The notes beneath the pieces are model-generated. The model was not told where the DNA came from and did no database searches. It worked only from the letters and a program-made list of their open reading frames with translations. Positions 59,712 to 64,000 of a stretch of 64,000 nt of DNA are shown piece by piece. A program made the position numbers and the translations under genes. Location of the stretch: the NCBI RefSeq assembly GCF_052161615.1, contig NZ_CP197417.1, positions 930,001 to 994,000 of the forward strand, given 5' to 3'. This stretch comes from Aeoliella sp052161615. GTDB lineage: Bacteria; Planctomycetota; Planctomycetia; Pirellulales; Lacipirellulaceae. Positions within the stretch are counted from its first letter, which is position 1, and each line of letters begins with the position of its first letter.

Positions 59712-62171
59712 TCAGTTAGCTGCTGCGGGATTGGCTCTCGCGAAAAGCAAGTAACTCGCAATTCCGCCGAGTAGCAGGAGTGTTGCCGATGGCTCGGGGA
59801 CCTGAGTGGAGCTAATGGGCGCGCTTGGAGTGAAGACTTCGCCGAAGTGCGACTTCCACAGATCGTAGTCGTCCTGGGTGACGGCGCCGGGGGTGAGGTC
59901 GCCGGGCAGGGTGATGTCGCTACCGAGGTGGTCTCGCCACACGGTGTAGTCGGCGAGGTCGACAACGCCATCCGTATTGAAGTCGCCGGGGAGGGTCAGG
60001 GTGACGGTGAGGGTACCAAGAAAGTTGGCCCGCGAATCAGTGGTCAATCGACGGTCGAAAGGCGAGCCATCCGCCAAGGTGCCGGTGAGCTGCATGCCGT
60101 GGGTGACCTCGATTGTCTCGGTCTCGCCGAGCTCCAGGCCACCTATTGGAACTCCATTGATCTGGAAGTTAGAACCGTAGAGATTGAGGGTACTGTCGAG
60201 AACAACCAGATCATACTGTATGGTTCCCCCCGACAGATTGATGATGCTCTGGCTGCTGGCTGCTAGTTCGGAGATCGTGCCGCCCGACATGTTCAACGTG
60301 GATGCGAGGTCGATCTGTGCGCGGCCAATCGCGCCGCCGCTGATATACACTTGACTGGTTTGCGTGGCACGAAGGTAGTGGCCAACTTGACCGCCGCGCA
60401 CGTCCAGTTGGCTGTTTGAAAATTCGAGCCCTTCACCGACGCTTCCCCCTTCGATACGGAGTGATGCATCTAGCATTGCAAAACTGTTGCCCAGCGCGCC
60501 GCCTTCATGAAGGGTTAACGTCTGGCCCGCTCGTAATCCTTTGGGAGCGATAGCCGAAGGAGAGTCGATGACAAGTGGCGTGGTGTCGATGGCGGGTAGC
60601 GTCACACGGGTGAGTGTGACATTGTGGAGGGTGTCTTGATCCCGTCGAGTGAAGATAAAGGGCGATCCATCTGCCAAGGTGCCCGTGAACACGTCGCCGA
60701 TGTTTAGCGTGCGATCGAACAATACAGTGGGATCAACGATTTCAACTCCGTTTAGTTGAAAGTCACCTCCAACCAGTTCCACTACAGATCCGGCGGTGGC
60801 TGTGAATGCGCGGCCGAGCGTTCCGCCGCTAATTCTACCTTCTGCTCCATGGCCAAAACCAAAGCCTGGTCCTAACTCGCCCCCCGTCATTTCGAGGATG
60901 CCACCGAAATTAGAGTTCCGTCCCAAGGTTCCTCCAGTAAGGCTCACTCTAACTCCGAAGTTCGCTTCGTAAAGGCTGACCTCCCCTCCAGACACATTGA
61001 GCGCGCTCCAGGCGGACAGATGGCGAAGGTTCACGCTGCCGCCGCTCACGTTTAGCACGGCATCCGTTTCGACCACGACCGGACCGACGACATGGCCGCC
61101 GGTTACAGTGACTTCGCTTCCCGTGCGAAGGTGGACACCTCTTGCGTTGGTTCCCGTGATGCCTATCGTTCCGCCCGAGATATTCAGCTTACTTCCGGCA
61201 TAAGTATTGATTCCTTCCTCGGCGGTTCCGCCCGAGATGTTGACCACGCCTCCTTCGAAGATCGCCATTCGACCTGCAATACCACTCCGCAGATTCATCG
61301 TCCCATAGGCCACCTCGATACCATCGCCTATGTGTCCCCCTTCGATGTTAAGTGTGCCGCCCGCTACCGCGCTGTAATCACCCAGAATCCCTCCCTCGAT
61401 AACCGTGAGTGTCTGACCAGCTCGAAGTCCGCTAGGTTGACCCGTAGTCTCGGGGCCAACGACGATGGGCGTCGTGTCGAGCGTTGGCATGGGGACGGTG
61501 ACTAGCTGTACCTCTTGAAAGACATCGTCAACGATAGGAGTGAACAAAAACGACGATCCATCGGCGAGGGTACCGGTGAAAATATCAGTAGGGCCCAACG
61601 TAATGCTGCTGGCGGTGTGGGGAGTGCCGTTGAGCTGAAACTCGCCTCCGAGGATTTCTACATCGCCGAGGCTGTAGAAGGCGACGCGCTCTCCGATGGC
61701 CCCGCCGCTGACGACGAGCCGGCCACCACCCTGTAAGCCAAGTTCGTCCGCGATCGTCCCGCCCTGTAAGTATACGGTGGACTGTTGGGCAATTCGCATC
61801 CGTCTGTCGATTCGGCCCCCTGTCATGTGGACTTGGGATCCATCGGCAAAGATGGCATCGACCCCAATCGTGCCGCCACTCACGTTGACGGTGGTTCCCG
61901 AAAAGAATCGAGGGCCGCTCGCGATGGTTCCTCCAGTAACGTTGATCTCGATGTTGGAAGTCGTTCCCGCGGTACCTCCGGCGGTGAAGGAGTAGGGAAC
62001 GGTGCCATCTTCGCTCAAGTTCAACTGCGTATTCGACCCAATCGTGCTTGGCACCGCGTCGCCGGGAACATTGATCACCGTTTCGAAGTTCGAGGGATCG
62101 CTCTGCGCGTGGGTGCTAGCGGAGGACGCGAGGGCGAGTAGGGCGATGAGTAGCGTAGCGAAGCGGGGCAT
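59712..62171 (-). CDS. Large GG-repeat PEP-CTERM surface protein
   Basis: The 819-residue product has a signal peptide (RFATLLIALLALASSASTHA), then long arrays of short strands (VSGGTIG, ISGGAIG, MTGGELG) that suggest a right-handed beta helix. Three large repeats of about 230 residues can be seen: each has GLRAGQTLT-like starts, a GG ladder, GGxFQLNGxP and then FTGTLADGSPF. After them come one dockerin loop (GDFNTDGVVDLADYTVWRDH), LTPGAVTQDDYDLWKSHFG and VPEPSATLLLLGGIASYLLF. It is probably a surface structural or adhesin-like protein. It ends five bases from csrA on the other strand. Confidence 0.82.
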   Translation of the reverse strand: MPRFATLLIALLALASSASTHAQSDPSNFETVINVPGDAVPSTIGSNTQLNLSEDGTVPYSFTAGGTAGTTSNIEINVTGGTIASGPRFFSGTTVNVSGGTIGVDAIFADGSQVHMTGGRIDRRMRIAQQSTVYLQGGTIADELGLQGGGRLVVSGGAIGERVAFYSLGDVEILGGEFQLNGTPHTASSITLGPTDIFTGTLADGSSFLFTPIVDDVFQEVQLVTVPMPTLDTTPIVVGPETTGQPSGLRAGQTLTVIEGGILGDYSAVAGGTLNIEGGHIGDGIEVAYGTMNLRSGIAGRMAIFEGGVVNISGGTAEEGINTYAGSKLNISGGTIGITGTNARGVHLRTGSEVTVTGGHVVGPVVVETDAVLNVSGGSVNLRHLSAWSALNVSGGEVSLYEANFGVRVSLTGGTLGRNSNFGGILEMTGGELGPGFGFGHGAEGRISGGTLGRAFTATAGSVVELVGGDFQLNGVEIVDPTVLFDRTLNIGDVFTGTLADGSPFIFTRRDQDTLHNVTLTRVTLPAIDTTPLVIDSPSAIAPKGLRAGQTLTLHEGGALGNSFAMLDASLRIEGGSVGEGLEFSNSQLDVRGGQVGHYLRATQTSQVYISGGAIGRAQIDLASTLNMSGGTISELAASSQSIINLSGGTIQYDLVVLDSTLNLYGSNFQINGVPIGGLELGETETIEVTHGMQLTGTLADGSPFDRRLTTDSRANFLGTLTVTLTLPGDFNTDGVVDLADYTVWRDHLGSDITLPGDLTPGAVTQDDYDLWKSHFGEVFTPSAPISSTQVPEPSATLLLLGGIASYLLFARANPAAAN

Positions 62172-62330
62172 GGCGCCGAGGGGAAGGGGCAGAGGTTGGG
62201 GGTGGGGCCGCACCGGTTCTATGATAGCCGATCGAGTGTCGGGCGTCGATGTTTGCTCGGACGCTAGCTGGGTGGGGTAAAACCAGTAAGTGTTGTGTTG
62301 CGCGCGACCAAATAGAACGCGCCTTGCCAT

Positions 62331-62475
62331 TCGCCACTCACTGGGGGCTCGTAGAACTCGTCCGCAGGCACCAGCCACGGAAGACCACCGCGCGACCTCT
62401 TGTGCTGCGCACACGGACACGCGGCCGGCGTGAGTTTGCGAAGTAACAAAGAGGAATCGGCCGAAAGTCGGTGCC
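62331..62475 (-). repeat. 150-bp dispersed repeat (family E), copy 2
   Basis: The reverse complement matches 12868-13016 throughout. It lies upstream of the 59712-62171 gene, in its 5' region. Confidence 0.75.
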
Positions 62476-62493
62476 ACACTCGATGGTGCGTTT

Positions 62494-62584
62494 GCTGTCG
62501 CCACTCCGTGGCTTCTGGGGCACGCGAGGGGCGTTGTCCTGTGGCTTGCGCCACAGGCTATGCGCTGTCGCCGCTCCGCGGCTG
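62494..62584 (+). repeat. Three-hairpin repeat (family D), copy 3
   Basis: GCTGTCGCCACTCCGTGGC, CCTGTGGCTTGCGCCACAGG (62538-62557) and GCTGTCGCCGCTCCGCGGC follow in order. The first stem has a paired change (CAC/GTG) relative to copy 1 (CCC/GGG). The space 62172-62732 holds only this and family E. Confidence 0.8.
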
Positions 62585-62732
62585 AGGATAGGGCACCATG
62601 CTTTGTTCACACGCGTGAGCGTGGGAGCGAAGGGAAGCCACATGTTGCGCTGCCTCTCATGGGAATCAAGGAACGTCCTCCGTTCGCCGGGATCGACGAT
62701 GCCTTGATATATTTCGAGCGGGCCGATGCTCT

Positions 62733-63656
62733 TTAATTCGAGAAGGGTGAGAGAGTCAACTCGATGGGCCGATGATCGCTGGTCGTGTTGTCGTCGGGGA
62801 AGTCGCCGTCGCGGACAATGACTTCACACTCTGGCGACCACTCACTGGCGGGACCGGCCACGAAGGCGAAGTCGAGCATGGAGTCGGGATAGTTGTCCTT
62901 GCCATCCCTGTCTCGGTCGTCCCAATTCGTGTCGACCAATGGGTTCGGCTTTGCCCACACCCAGACGTTGTCCCGAAGCATTTCGGCAAGCGCAGCGTTG
63001 CCACGTTGGTCTTGGAAGTTGTAATCCATGTTGAAGTCGCCGATGCTGATGACGCCAACGCTCTGGGCCAGGTCCCGCGCCCACTCTCGCAGTCCAATGG
63101 CCTGCTGATTTCTGAACTTCTCGTTGCCACGAGCCAAGTGGTTGGTCATCACGACGAACTCTATTCCGGACTTGCGATCTTTGAGTCGGACGTAGATCGG
63201 CGAGCGGTGACGGCCGTCGTTGAGCACGTAGTCGCGATAGCGTTCCAACTCCCGTTCTTCCAGCATCTCGAAACGGTCGGTGTTGTAGATAATCTGAAGT
63301 CGATCTTCATCACCCGACTTCGAATCGAACGAAGCAAAAGAACTACCACGGGCCTCGCGGTACGTTGCAAAATCGGATGGGTGCACTTCGCTGAGGCAGT
63401 AAATGTCGCTTTGGTCGAAGGCGGCTAGCTGCTTAGCGTTTAGCTTGGGGTCGGCTCCGCCTGACTCGACATTCCACGCCAGAATAGTAAGGGAGTCTTC
63501 GGGCTTGGAGGTCTGGGATTGAGGATTCTGAGGCTGGGAGGCCGGGGTGGATAGAGAGGTTGGCCCCGCTGGGGGGCTCTCGTCGCCCGTTGTTTTCTGA
63601 CAGCCTACTGAGGCAACCAGCAGCGGAAACGCCAGGAGAAATCGGTGCATTTGCAT
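62733..63656 (-). CDS. Endonuclease/exonuclease/phosphatase-fold lipoprotein
   Basis: The 307-residue product has a hydrophobic leader ending LVASVGCQK, a probable though non-canonical lipobox, and a Pro/Ser/Thr-rich linker. From about residue 55 comes the EEP fold: ILAWNVESGG (Asn), YCLSEVHPSDF (metal-binding Glu), MTNHLARGNEKF, ISIGDFNMDYN (Asp and Asn) and TTSDHRPIELTL (Asp-His pair), the DNase I-like catalytic set. It could be a nuclease or phosphodiesterase acting outside the cytoplasm. Neighbours give no clue. Confidence 0.87.
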   Translation of the reverse strand: MQMHRFLLAFPLLVASVGCQKTTGDESPPAGPTSLSTPASQPQNPQSQTSKPEDSLTILAWNVESGGADPKLNAKQLAAFDQSDIYCLSEVHPSDFATYREARGSSFASFDSKSGDEDRLQIIYNTDRFEMLEERELERYRDYVLNDGRHRSPIYVRLKDRKSGIEFVVMTNHLARGNEKFRNQQAIGLREWARDLAQSVGVISIGDFNMDYNFQDQRGNAALAEMLRDNVWVWAKPNPLVDTNWDDRDRDGKDNYPDSMLDFAFVAGPASEWSPECEVIVRDGDFPDDNTTSDHRPIELTLSPFSN

Positions 63657-63830
63657 CTGCGGGGGCCTTGCTGCGCATCGGTGTGAGACTTGCCAGTTAC
63701 GTGTGCCACGAAGCCTGCCTATTATCGCCCGCGGGCAGCCGAAGTAATAGGTGTCGGCTTGCCTACCGCACTGGCTGGCACGCAGTCGTCATCCCCGTGG
63801 ATGCGGGGATCCAGAGCCAGAGTTTGGAGA

Positions 63831-64000
63831 CTAGCTCTCCGTGGAGAACCGTGGGCCGATCCTGCGGAACAGGCAGCAGCTGAGTACCATCGCTAGCATC
63901 AAAGGAGTGGCGGCTGGGGGTTCAGGTACAACGTAGTAAACAAAGGCCTCACCTGAGACAGGACTCGTCACTGCATGCGGAACCTGCCCTACGAAAGCGT
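63831..64000 (-). CDS. PEP-CTERM protein, C-terminal fragment (runs off the right edge)
   Basis: The minus strand is open from the window edge to TAG at 63831-63833. The visible end reads SGEAFVYYVVPEPPAATPLM, then a hydrophobic helix and CCLFRRIGPR, a PEP-CTERM sorting signal. The N-terminal part and function are outside the window. Confidence 0.75.
   Translation of the reverse strand, partial: AFVGQVPHAVTSPVSGEAFVYYVVPEPPAATPLMLAMVLSCCLFRRIGPRFSTES

Overview
The window reads as chromosomal DNA of a planctomycete, most likely order Pirellulales. The evidence is the mix of secreted proteins ending in PEP-CTERM anchors and carrying dockerin-like GDFNGDG...DYxVWR repeats, DUF1559 pseudopilin-like proteins, a BlaI/M56 pair with a DUF1559 tail, a formylglycine sulfatase, an SHD1-domain protein, small membrane proteins starting with an (E/D)NPYxAPQ motif, high GC, frequent GTG/TTG starts, and intergenic spaces crowded with palindromic repeats. 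No rRNA, tRNA, CRISPR array, integrase or transposase was recognised.

Layout. 0-7.4 kb, minus strand: a sulfatase fragment, then yebC, a degenerate endonuclease-III-like protein with a histone-H1-like tail, rbfA, infB and nusA (translation/transcription cluster without rimP). 7.7-14.6 kb: two type II toxin-antitoxin pairs (PIN and RelE/ParE type), two secreted proteins, a class V aminotransferase and a 1.3-kb gene-free block of repeats. 14.7-21.3 kb: a ketosynthase paralogue whose active-site Cys is replaced by Glu, a secreted unknown, a BCS1-like AAA ATPase, a HAD phosphatase and a Tat-exported aldo/keto reductase. 21.3-29.1 kb: surface proteins, namely a GH18 enzyme, an esterase, PEP-CTERM proteins and a DUF1559 protein in an overlapping gene string, beside a Cys-rich protein and an SGNH hydrolase. 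29.2-33.3 kb: the fatty-acid cluster rpmF-fabD-fabG-acpP-fabF (no plsX or fabH here).

33.5-39.1 kb: a PEP-CTERM protein, a GNAT enzyme, three tandem small membrane proteins, a multi-cysteine radical SAM enzyme of the MJ0619/tetraether-synthase type translationally coupled to the last of them, and an Lgt-like membrane enzyme. 39.1-48.3 kb: TerC, BlaI/M56, ruvB, a PrsW-like protease and two paralogous alpha/beta hydrolases. 48.4-57.6 kb: the SHD1 protein, ruvA, small genes, ruvC followed upstream by a ruvC-derived chimera, cysS, ispF (apparently with an AUC start) and metK. 57.7-64 kb: another repeat block, a zinc-ribbon membrane protein, csrA, a large repeat-rich PEP-CTERM protein, an endonuclease/exonuclease/phosphatase-fold lipoprotein and the C-terminus of one more PEP-CTERM protein.

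The most unusual signals are: a perfect 26-bp inverted repeat inserted in frame in the radical SAM gene; ispF lacking any ATG/GTG/TTG that would keep its metal ligands but having AUC at ideal distance from AGGAG; a 624-bp-offset partial duplication of ruvC fused to a membrane protein; the Cys-to-Glu ketosynthase; and several families of structured intergenic repeats, one with compensatory stem changes.
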